NCBI RefSeq assembly: GCF_004214835.1
Contig: NZ_PIQJ01000002.1
Location: forward strand, 264,266-328,265
Direction: 5' to 3'
From: Pseudidiomarina tainanensis
Lineage (GTDB): Bacteria > Pseudomonadota > Gammaproteobacteria > Enterobacterales > Alteromonadaceae
DNA: 64,000 bases
Part shown: positions 43,667 through 51,144 of the stretch, piece by piece
Position numbering within the stretch: position 1 is the first letter of the stretch
How the letters are laid out: every line of letters starts with the position of its first letter
Notes under the pieces: generated by a model
What the model saw: the letters and a program-made list of their open reading frames with translations, nothing else
What the model was told of the DNA's origin: nothing
Databases searched by the model: none
Translations under genes and position numbers: made by a program

Positions 43667-44712
43667 TGGCTCATGAACGCAAAACAGCATTGGTTGTTTG
43701 CCCGGGTCGTGGCACTTACAACAAGCCGGAACTTGGTTCAATTTTGACGAACATCGGCGAAAACAAGCCTGAATTAACTCAATTATTGCATCAGATCGAC
43801 GACGTTCGCACCCAGTTAGGGCAGCCAACGGTGACCGAGCTTGATCAAGCGCCACTATTTAAAACCTCGCTGCATCAGAAACCTGAGAATGCCGCCGCAT
43901 TAATTTATGCCGGTGGTTACCTTGATTACCTTGCAATCGACGACCAGCGCTTCGAAGTTGTTGGTATTACGGGTAACTCCATGGGTTGGTATACCGCCAT
44001 GGCAAGTGCTGGTTGTTGGGATATCGAAACCAGCGCACGGTTGGTAACCAGCATGGCGCAGTTAACCGCTGGTGGCGAAGGTGCGCAATTTATCTATCCG
44101 ATTGTGGATGCTGATTGGCGGCCGCACCAAGGTTATATCGATGCCGTCAATGAGCAACTCGCACGCTTCCCCGACGAGTTGAAAATGTCGATTCGCTATG
44201 GTGGCTATGCGGTGCTTGCCGGCTCTGAGACGGCCTGCACCGAGGCGGTTCGAGCGTTACCTCGGGTTGATGATCGGTTCCCGATGATTTTACCCGGTCA
44301 CGCCGCATTCCATACCCAATTTATGAACGAAGCGTCGCAGCAAGCCCTTGAATTATGGCCAACCGCGGCATTTCGAGCGCCACAAGTACCACTAATTGAT
44401 GGTCGTGGTCATATTTGGTCACCGCATGTGGTGGATAAAGCCGCTTTACATCAATACACGCTCGGGCATCAAGTCACACAAACCTATGATTTTACCCGTG
44501 CAATTCAAACGGCGGTGAAAGAGTTTGCGCCTGATCATATTATCTTATTAGGGCCTGGCGCTGGATTAGGTGGTGCCGTTGCCCAAGCGTTAATTGAAAT
44601 GAACTGGCAAGGGCTGAACAGCAAAGCCGAATTTGCAGCGCGCCAGCAAGCTGACGCGCCGTATGTGCTGGCTATGGGTTTACCGGAACAGCGTGCTCTG
44701 GTGACAGGTTAG
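43666..44712 (+). CDS. FabD-like acyltransferase
   Basis: A 348-residue protein of the malonyl-CoA:ACP transacylase fold. The nucleophile Ser lies in ITGNSMGWYTA (GxSxG) near residue 105, and the catalytic His in PGHAAFHTQFM. In FabD a conserved Arg after the nucleophile elbow (VEMRGK) binds the malonyl carboxylate. Here the matching stretch is ARLVTSMAQL, with Met in place of Arg, so a non-malonyl acyl group is likely. No ACP gene is nearby. Its ATG overlaps the E1 stop by 1 base (TAATG). Confidence 0.8.
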   Translation: MAHERKTALVVCPGRGTYNKPELGSILTNIGENKPELTQLLHQIDDVRTQLGQPTVTELDQAPLFKTSLHQKPENAAALIYAGGYLDYLAIDDQRFEVVGITGNSMGWYTAMASAGCWDIETSARLVTSMAQLTAGGEGAQFIYPIVDADWRPHQGYIDAVNEQLARFPDELKMSIRYGGYAVLAGSETACTEAVRALPRVDDRFPMILPGHAAFHTQFMNEASQQALELWPTAAFRAPQVPLIDGRGHIWSPHVVDKAALHQYTLGHQVTQTYDFTRAIQTAVKEFAPDHIILLGPGAGLGGAVAQALIEMNWQGLNSKAEFAARQQADAPYVLAMGLPEQRALVTG

Positions 44713-45487
44713 CAAACTTAACTTCGATAGCGCGTAGGCGAGCTTTGCCGCGCGCTGTTAAGTCCGTCATAAATTGAAACTGTTGACGTGGGTCAATCGG
44801 ATACGCTTTTAAACGATAATGCGTGCCCCATGGCTGTTCGCTAATAACGACAGTAATTGGCTGTTTTAATTGCACATAAGGACTAGTTAAGGCCACATCT
44901 TCCAACAATTGCTTCACTTGATGCGCGTCGTGATCGGCCGTTAAGTAAAAGCTCGTTACGCACATCAGACTCGGTCCACCGTTATTGGCATTATGAATCA
45001 AGCCAGTCCACAGTTTTAAATGTGGCACAAACACCACCGTATCATCGGGTGTAACTAACTCCACCGCCCGCATACCGATATGTTTCACTTCGCCATAGGT
45101 GCCATCCACCTCAATCCAATCGCCCGGGCGATAAGGCAACTCGTAAACGGCAACAATGCCGGCAATTAAGCTGCTGGCGTAGTCTTTCATCGCGAAGCCG
45201 ATTGCTAGCCCTGCCGCACCTAATATCGCAATCATGTTCTGGACCGTGGTTTCAATTACCATCGGCACAATCCAAATCGTCGCCAAAACAAACACAACGA
45301 CGCGTAAGGTTGGAATCATGGCTAATACAAACAACCGTTGTTTGCCATGTAAGTGCTCAGCAAGCCACGGAAATAATTTCTGGCTCAGCCAAATAATGGC
45401 AACCGAAACCGCAATCACCAATGCAATTTCGATCACCGCATCGCTGGTGACGGTTTTAAACAGACCGATGATTTTTTCTGTTTCCAT
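44672..45487 (-). CDS. MscS-family mechanosensitive channel
   Basis: A 271-residue small-conductance mechanosensitive channel of the MscS fold. Three N-terminal membrane segments are seen, the last being the pore helix (MIAILGAAGLAIGFAMKDYASSLIAGI). The beta domain holds YRPGDWIEVDGTYGEVKHIGMRAVEL, close to the family consensus. It opens under membrane tension to release solutes. AGGACC precedes the ATG. It overlaps the convergent acyltransferase by 41 bases and lies 28 bases after the 327-residue unknown gene, so these two may form an operon. Confidence 0.9.
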   Translation of the reverse strand: METEKIIGLFKTVTSDAVIEIALVIAVSVAIIWLSQKLFPWLAEHLHGKQRLFVLAMIPTLRVVVFVLATIWIVPMVIETTVQNMIAILGAAGLAIGFAMKDYASSLIAGIVAVYELPYRPGDWIEVDGTYGEVKHIGMRAVELVTPDDTVVFVPHLKLWTGLIHNANNGGPSLMCVTSFYLTADHDAHQVKQLLEDVALTSPYVQLKQPITVVISEQPWGTHYRLKAYPIDPRQQFQFMTDLTARGKARLRAIEVKFANLSPEHAVPVNP

Positions 45488-45515
45488 ACTGTGGTCCTAG
45501 TGTTTGCGTCTGTTG

Positions 45516-46499
45516 TTAAAATGCATCGACATAAAAACCGCGACTTTTAAGAAAATCGCGGACCGCTAAGTAACCATAAACGGTTACTTGCCATTGTTCT
45601 TCGTTATAACTAATCAGTCTTGCTTGTTGTAATTGCAATAACTGCACGTCTAGCTGAGCTGCCGCAATAGTTGGTAAAAGTCGCTGCAGGGCTGCACCGC
45701 TCAGGCTTCTGTGTAACAACAGGGAATACAAAACAAATGCGGTTTCGTCGCCACAGTCAGGTGGCATACTCGGCAAATCGTGATCATCATTTTGTTCGAC
45801 GGCCCACAGTGCCAGTGCTAAGCCAACATTACCGAGAGCACGAGCGGCCAAAGCTTTGAGTTTTTTCTCATCAGCTTGAATACCGACTTGTCGCAATAAC
45901 GCTTCGTTGGCAGCTGCAAAGCAGTAGACATTAGGAAGATGCACCGGCCATGCGCGTTGCAAAAATGCAAAGCTCCAGCTATCGCAGATCACCAGACCTT
46001 GCCCCAACTCGCCACGCATCAGCTTGGGTAACAACGTGCGAACAAAGGCCATGCCGTCTGTACGGCGCTGCCAGTAGTTGGCAAGATCATCAATCAGCCA
46101 CTGCTCGGTTGCTTGGTCTTGCCACCAGGCATCGATATCAACGCCACTTAGCTGAGCTTCTGCAGGCGCCGTTAACTTATTCCAATGGTGCCGCTGAGCC
46201 CATTCACGGGCAATGGCAGCTGTGCCACTAAATGGCGGACTAATTAAAAACTTTATGCCAGCGTCACCCTCAGCACGCCATTCGCCAAGCGCATCTTCAA
46301 GCGCATCGGCACCAGCTTTTAAATCAAACTCGCGATACCCCGGAAAATCCGCTTGCTCTTCATCGTCAGCGGCTTCATCAGATTGCGGGAATAAATTTCG
46401 AATGTGCTGGAATAGCTGTTGTACGCGGGTGCTCGCGGGTGCATCTGGCCGCTCAAATTCGGCCAGACGAATCACCCGCCAGTGATTGTCAGATGACAT
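45516..46499 (-). CDS. Unknown protein with degenerate P-loop ATPase features
   Basis: A 327-residue cytoplasmic protein, not assigned. The middle resembles a P-loop ATPase in which the Walker A Lys is lost (IKFLISPPFSGTAAIAREWA, near residues 83-102) and a Walker B-like strand LVICDSWSF follows. The C terminus looks like a winged-helix (LLQLQQARLISYNEEQWQVTVYGYLAVRDFL). It is rich in acidic residues near the N terminus. It lies upstream of mscS on the same strand, which suggests a functional link. AAGGACA precedes the ATG. Confidence 0.7.
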   Translation of the reverse strand: MSSDNHWRVIRLAEFERPDAPASTRVQQLFQHIRNLFPQSDEAADDEEQADFPGYREFDLKAGADALEDALGEWRAEGDAGIKFLISPPFSGTAAIAREWAQRHHWNKLTAPAEAQLSGVDIDAWWQDQATEQWLIDDLANYWQRRTDGMAFVRTLLPKLMRGELGQGLVICDSWSFAFLQRAWPVHLPNVYCFAAANEALLRQVGIQADEKKLKALAARALGNVGLALALWAVEQNDDHDLPSMPPDCGDETAFVLYSLLLHRSLSGAALQRLLPTIAAAQLDVQLLQLQQARLISYNEEQWQVTVYGYLAVRDFLKSRGFYVDAF

Positions 46500-46528
46500 A
46501 AAATCCGTGTCCTTGTATTACTAACGCC

Positions 46529-47506
46529 CTATTCATAGTAGGTGATAGTAGCACGCCCGACGGTATTTGCATCAGTACCAAACCAAAGTGCGCGGCTATC
46601 TGGATCGTAGACCATGTGGCGAATGGTGCCGCCACCACTTTCTACCTCAAATGGTTTGGTGAACGTTTCGCTGACCGAATCAAAACCGACGATACGATTT
46701 GGCTGAACACCGGTTTCAGCAGCCCATACATACCCGCGGTTATCAACCGCCATGGCGTAGGGCATCGCGCGAACGCCGGCTGGCATCGGCCATTCTTTAA
46801 TTTCATCTGTGGCTGGGTTCCAACGTCCTAAATAGCCGCCAGCATAATCGACATACCAAAAATGGCCGTGTGCATCGACACCTAAGCGACGCGGACGATT
46901 ATTATCACGCGGCAGCTGAATCTCTTTAATTTCGTTGTTGTCATCAAGTGTTACGAGTTTATTCGTGCCAAACAACGTGGCCCATGGTTTACCCTGAAAC
47001 ACCACAAGACCATATGGCCGAGCATTTTTGGTCGGCACATCCCATAATGTGATGTTGTTGGTTTTGGCATCCATGTGGCCAATTTGATTCGCCCCTTGAG
47101 CGCTAAACCAAATATCGCCATTCATATCGAATTCCATGGTATGCACGTCGCGACGCCCTTTACCCGGCAACGGATATTGCGTGATTTCGTAGGTATCACG
47201 ATCAATCTTGCCTATATGTGCACCTTTGTTGCCTGCATACCAAGCACCGCGATCGTCCACGATAATATTGTGTGGCCCTGCACCTTCCGGCAAATCAATA
47301 CGTTTCATCTCACCGGTTTGCGGATTTAACACGGCGGCGTAATCTGAACGTTGGCCGACAAACCAAACTTCATCTTCAGCCGCGACATAAGGGTCGCGCG
47401 GCCGTGAATTTTCCCATGGCACCTGCCATTCGGTGATTTCGAGTGTGGCATTAGCTGGTTCGGCCGGTGTGCCACTGAGCATCAGTGCTAACGTCATTGA
47501 TAACAT
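46529..47506 (-). CDS. Secreted virginiamycin B lyase-like beta-propeller protein
   Basis: A 325-residue exported protein. A signal peptide (MLSMTLALMLSGTPAEPANA) precedes six or more blade repeats of the Vgb/SMP-30-like propeller type (e.g. GPHNIIVDDRGAWYAGNKG, VHTMEFDMNGDIWFSAQGAN, MPYAMAVDNRGYVWAAETG). The family includes streptogramin lyases, but most members act on unknown ligands, so no resistance role is claimed. ATG at 47506 follows GGAGG by 5 bases. A GTG 4 codons earlier is rejected. A dispersed 29-bp repeat lies 15 bases upstream. Confidence 0.8.
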   Translation of the reverse strand: MLSMTLALMLSGTPAEPANATLEITEWQVPWENSRPRDPYVAAEDEVWFVGQRSDYAAVLNPQTGEMKRIDLPEGAGPHNIIVDDRGAWYAGNKGAHIGKIDRDTYEITQYPLPGKGRRDVHTMEFDMNGDIWFSAQGANQIGHMDAKTNNITLWDVPTKNARPYGLVVFQGKPWATLFGTNKLVTLDDNNEIKEIQLPRDNNRPRRLGVDAHGHFWYVDYAGGYLGRWNPATDEIKEWPMPAGVRAMPYAMAVDNRGYVWAAETGVQPNRIVGFDSVSETFTKPFEVESGGGTIRHMVYDPDSRALWFGTDANTVGRATITYYE

Positions 47507-47521
47507 TACAACCTCCACTTC

Positions 47522-47550
47522 GATATTCGCTATTAGATATTGGATATTAG
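47522..47550. repeat. Dispersed 29-bp TAATATC repeat, copy 2 (inverted)
   Basis: GATATTCGCTATTAG, then ATATTGGATATTAG. Its reverse complement is the same unit as copy 1, two bases apart. It faces copy 3 across 62 bases, so the divergent gap holds an inverted pair. Confidence 0.8.
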
Positions 47551-47612
47551 TAATTACTAAACAGCTTAGCCGAAATTAACGAAGAATTGATCGCATGTGA
47601 CTCCGTGCCTTT

Positions 47613-47642
47613 GCTAATATCTAATATCCAATAGCTAATATC
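47613..47642. repeat. Dispersed 29-bp TAATATC repeat, copy 3
   Basis: GCTAATATCTAATATC, then CAATAGCTAATATC. From 47614 it is identical over 29 bases to the reverse complement of the copy at 63732-63760. It ends 5 bases before the LysE-type start codon. Confidence 0.8.
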
Positions 47643-47647
47643 TTTCT

Positions 47648-48286
47648 ATGGCTTTTCTTATGTTTGAGATCTTTATCGCTGTCTTATTCTTTGCTTTCTC
47701 AACGACCATAACACCGGGTCCGAACAACGTCATGATCATGTCATCCGGCATGAACTATGGCGTTAAGGCTAGCATGCCGCACTTTTTAGGCATTTGTTTT
47801 GGCTTCCCCCTGATGGTGTTGCTGGTGGGGTTGGGTTTTGGCGTGATTTTTGATCGGTTCCCAAATTTACATCAGCTCATTAAAGTTCTCGGCGTGCTCT
47901 ATTTGTTGTGGTTAGCTTGGCATATTGGTACTGCTGAGCCGCAAGCCATTAAAAAGGGCGAGAAAAAGCCGTTTACGTTTTGGCAGGCGGCATTATTTCA
48001 ATGGGTGAATGCAAAGGCTTGGGTGATGGCTTCAGGCGCCGTCGCGGCGTTCACCACAGTGCATGGTTCGCCGTTACTCGAAGTATTAGCAATCACTTTG
48101 GCATTTTTGCTGATGGCGTTTCCGTGCGTAGGTGTGTGGTTAGTGTTTGGTTCGTTACTGCGCAAGATTTTGACTAATCCCATCATGCAGCGTCTATTCA
48201 ATATCACCATGGCACTTATTTTAGTGTTATCGATTGTGCCTGTAGTGATGGAGTTATGGCGATATTACTTTGCGCCAGCAGTTTAA
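47648..48286 (+). CDS. LysE-family amino-acid exporter
   Basis: A 212-residue membrane protein with about six helices. The signature STTITPGPNNVMIMSSGMNYG near residue 20 defines the LysE/RhtB superfamily. GEKKPFTFWQAALFQWVNAKAWVMA is the usual central segment. It should export an amino acid or related small molecule, identity unknown. There is no clear ribosome site for ATG 47648. An in-frame ATG at 47660 is possible. Divergent from the propeller gene and convergent with recQ. Confidence 0.88.
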   Translation: MAFLMFEIFIAVLFFAFSTTITPGPNNVMIMSSGMNYGVKASMPHFLGICFGFPLMVLLVGLGFGVIFDRFPNLHQLIKVLGVLYLLWLAWHIGTAEPQAIKKGEKKPFTFWQAALFQWVNAKAWVMASGAVAAFTTVHGSPLLEVLAITLAFLLMAFPCVGVWLVFGSLLRKILTNPIMQRLFNITMALILVLSIVPVVMELWRYYFAPAV

Positions 48287-50100
48287 AAGCTGCTAATCGG
48301 TTCATCGTCGGCGTCTAAATAGGCAGTAATTGCGGCGATGAACTCTTGCCCGTAACGCTCAAGTTTTTTCTGTCCTACGCCAGTGATAGCGAGCATTGCC
48401 GTTTCATCGGTTGGATAACTGACGGCCATTTCAACCAAGCTGGTGTCGTTGAACACCACAAATGGCGGCACTTCTTCAGCATCTGCAATAGCTTTACGAA
48501 GCGCGCGCAAGCGGCGGAACAATACTTTGTCATAATCGCCACGGTCGGCTACACGAGGTTTACTCACCACCAGGTTAATGCGCGGCTCTGCTAGTTGTAA
48601 TGCAACTTCACCACGCAACACGGGCCGTGCGGCGTCGGTCAGTTGTAACACACCAAATTGCTGCACGTTTTGAATCACTAAACCACGATGGATGAGCTGG
48701 CGAACCACACCTAACCAATATTCATGGCTTTGCTCGGCGCCAATACCATAGGTGGATAGCTTGTCGTGACCTAACTCCACCAAGCGTTGTGACTTACTAC
48801 CACGCAATACATCAATCACATGATTGACGCCAAACCGCTGGCCCACGCGATAAACGCAAGACAACACTTTCTGCGCATCCACAGTGCCATCATATTGGCG
48901 TGGCGGATCAAGACAGATGTCGCAGTTGCCACAGGGCTTGTCACGATATTCATTGAAGTAGTTCAGTAACACTAAGCGGCGGCAGGTCTGCGCTTCACTC
49001 ATAGCTTGCATGGCGGCAAACTTATGCAGCTCAATACGGCGACGATCTTCATCGGGATGATCGTGAATGATAGATTTTATCCAGGCCGCATCAGATGGGT
49101 CATAGAGCAATACTGCTTCCGCTGCTAAGCCGTCACGGCCAGCGCGACCTGTTTCTTGATAGTAACCTTCGACACTGCGCGGCACATCAAAGTGCACGAC
49201 AAAACGCACGTTAGGTTTGTTGATACCCATGCCAAAGGCGACGGTGGCTACCACCACATCGATATCATCGCGAACAAAGCCACGTAGCACGGTCTCACGT
49301 TGCTGGTGCTCCATGCCGGCATGATAACCCGCCGCTCGTAAGCCTTCGCGCTGTAACTTCTCCGCCAGCTCTTCAACTTTTTTACGACTACCACAGTAGA
49401 CAATGCCCGAAGCTCCGCGCTGTTTTTTAATGTAGTCGGTGACTTGCTTGTACGGTTTATATTTTTCTTCAACCACATAGCGAATATTGGGCCGATCAAA
49501 CGAGCCTTTATAGACCACTGGGTCATGCAAGTGCAGGCGACTGATAATATCGGCTTCTGTGGCAGCATCGGCGGTTGCCGTTAATGCCATAAACGGTACA
49601 TTCGGCAAGGTCTCGCGCAATTGCCCAAGCTGCCCGTATTCAGGCCGGAAATCGTGCCCCCACTGCGAAATGCAATGCGCTTCATCAATCGCCACTAAGG
49701 TCACCGGCCATTGTTGCAGCAAACGAATAAAGAAGCCTTGCATGGCACGCTCGGGGCTGACATAAAGTAACCGAATTTGGTTACTATTGAGCTGCTGCAT
49801 GATGTCGCTGTTTTGCTCTGGGGTTAAACCGTTATTCAATGCGGCTGCCGCAACCCCCATGGTTTGCAGTGCTTCGACTTGGTCTTGCATCAAACTGATC
49901 AACGGCGAAATCACCACGGTTAATCCGTCTGAGTGCAATGCGGGTAATTGATAACAGAGTGACTTCCCGCCACCAGTTGGCATTAATACCAACGCATCGC
50001 GTTGCTGTTGCACGGCCTCAATTACCTGCAATTGGCCTTCGCGAAATGCGGTATAGCCAAACACATCGGCAAGAAGTTGTGACAGTGCGGACTCAGACAA
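48283..50100 (-). CDS. recQ: ATP-dependent DNA helicase RecQ
   Basis: A 3'-5' helicase of the RecF pathway. Motif I MPTGGGKSLCYQLPAL, motif II AIDEAHCISQWGHDFRPEYG, motif VI YYQETGRAGRDG, the zinc Cys set (C...CGNCDIC) and a C-terminal HRDC domain (AITGVGQKKLERYGQEF) are all present. The start is probably TTG at 50100, as GGAG lies 8 bases before it. That gives 605 residues, like the E. coli protein (609). GTG at 50136 would give 617. The ATG far upstream (50343) would add an N terminus foreign to RecQ. Confidence 0.93.
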   Translation of the reverse strand: MSESALSQLLADVFGYTAFREGQLQVIEAVQQQRDALVLMPTGGGKSLCYQLPALHSDGLTVVISPLISLMQDQVEALQTMGVAAAALNNGLTPEQNSDIMQQLNSNQIRLLYVSPERAMQGFFIRLLQQWPVTLVAIDEAHCISQWGHDFRPEYGQLGQLRETLPNVPFMALTATADAATEADIISRLHLHDPVVYKGSFDRPNIRYVVEEKYKPYKQVTDYIKKQRGASGIVYCGSRKKVEELAEKLQREGLRAAGYHAGMEHQQRETVLRGFVRDDIDVVVATVAFGMGINKPNVRFVVHFDVPRSVEGYYQETGRAGRDGLAAEAVLLYDPSDAAWIKSIIHDHPDEDRRRIELHKFAAMQAMSEAQTCRRLVLLNYFNEYRDKPCGNCDICLDPPRQYDGTVDAQKVLSCVYRVGQRFGVNHVIDVLRGSKSQRLVELGHDKLSTYGIGAEQSHEYWLGVVRQLIHRGLVIQNVQQFGVLQLTDAARPVLRGEVALQLAEPRINLVVSKPRVADRGDYDKVLFRRLRALRKAIADAEEVPPFVVFNDTSLVEMAVSYPTDETAMLAITGVGQKKLERYGQEFIAAITAYLDADDEPISSF

Positions 50101-50244
50101 AACAGCGTCTCCAATTGACGGCAAGCTCGTATTCACTCTATTGTATGCATCCCGCTTGCGAAGCTCCACCAACGATCGCGTAAATCCGTGATATTCTGTC
50201 GGTGAGTGCTGATTTTTCGTACAATTCAATGTGAGATGCTCGAC

Positions 50245-51144
50245 ATGACTGATGATGCCGCCCGCAGCCGCCAAGGTGTGTTCTTTGCTATTGCCGCTTA
50301 TACCATGTGGGGCGTTGCACCGATTTACTTTAAATGGCTGCAAGAAGTCCCGGCGCTTGAAATTTTAAGCCACCGAATCATCTGGTCATTTGTCTTGGTG
50401 TTCATCCTAATAATGGCGCTACGCCGCGGTAATCGATTAAAGCCAGTGCTACAAAATAAACAACAAATGGCGCGGCTCACCCTTGCCACTTGCTTGCTCG
50501 GCGGTAACTGGTTTTTGTTTATTTGGGCAATTAATAACAACCATATTCTCGATGCCAGTCTCGGCTATTACATTAATCCGCTATTAAACGTCGCCATTGG
50601 CATGGCGTTCTTTGCTGAACGGATGCGCAAGATGCAGCTGATTGCCATTGCGCTGGCGGTGGTCGGTGTTTTAATTCAGGTGATTTCATTTGGTTCGGTG
50701 CCGTGGGTGGCGCTGGCACTTGCTTGTAGCTTTGCTATTTATGGTGCGATTCGTAAACGGTTACCGATAGATTCAATTACCGGACTGTGGTTAGAAACTT
50801 TGATATTAACCCCAGCGGTACTGGTCTACCTGGTATTCTTCGCCAGCTCGAGCGCCGCCGATATGACCCAGAATACTTGGCAAATTAATACCTTGTTAAT
50901 TGCAGCTGGCGTGGTCACCACCGCACCACTGCTATGTTTTACCGCGGCGGCGCAGCGTATTCGTTATTCAACGCTCGGATTCTTTCAGTATATTGGCCCA
51001 AGCCTCATGTTTATTTTGGCGGTTTGGGTGTATGGCGAACCTCTCGCCGCAGACAAGCTCGTGACGTTCGCCATTATTTGGGTGGCATTAGCGCTTTACA
51101 GCATTGATACTCTGGTGCATCAACAACGCTCTAAACGCGCATAA
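50245..51144 (+). CDS. rarD: RarD, EamA/DMT-superfamily permease
   Basis: A 299-residue, ten-helix drug/metabolite transporter. It opens QGVFFAIAAYTMWGVAPIYFKWL and carries LLGGNWFLFIWAINNNHILDASLGYYINPL, which is diagnostic of RarD. The transported compound is unknown (chloramphenicol-sensitivity studies gave the name). ATG at 50245 is selected. ATG 50236 or 50206 is also in frame, and no strong ribosome site decides. The 3' end overlaps uvrD by 25 bases on the other strand. Confidence 0.88.
   Translation: MTDDAARSRQGVFFAIAAYTMWGVAPIYFKWLQEVPALEILSHRIIWSFVLVFILIMALRRGNRLKPVLQNKQQMARLTLATCLLGGNWFLFIWAINNNHILDASLGYYINPLLNVAIGMAFFAERMRKMQLIAIALAVVGVLIQVISFGSVPWVALALACSFAIYGAIRKRLPIDSITGLWLETLILTPAVLVYLVFFASSSAADMTQNTWQINTLLIAAGVVTTAPLLCFTAAAQRIRYSTLGFFQYIGPSLMFILAVWVYGEPLAADKLVTFAIIWVALALYSIDTLVHQQRSKRA

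Noticed and set aside
46529..47518. Antibiotic (streptogramin) resistance function for the Vgb-like propeller
   Set aside because: The fold is shared by many secreted proteins, a signal peptide is present, and no catalytic residues could be confirmed.
48283..50343. RecQ starting at 50343 with 80 extra residues
   Set aside because: The added part has no resemblance to RecQ and overlaps the rarD leader. GGAG-TTG at 50100 gives normal length.
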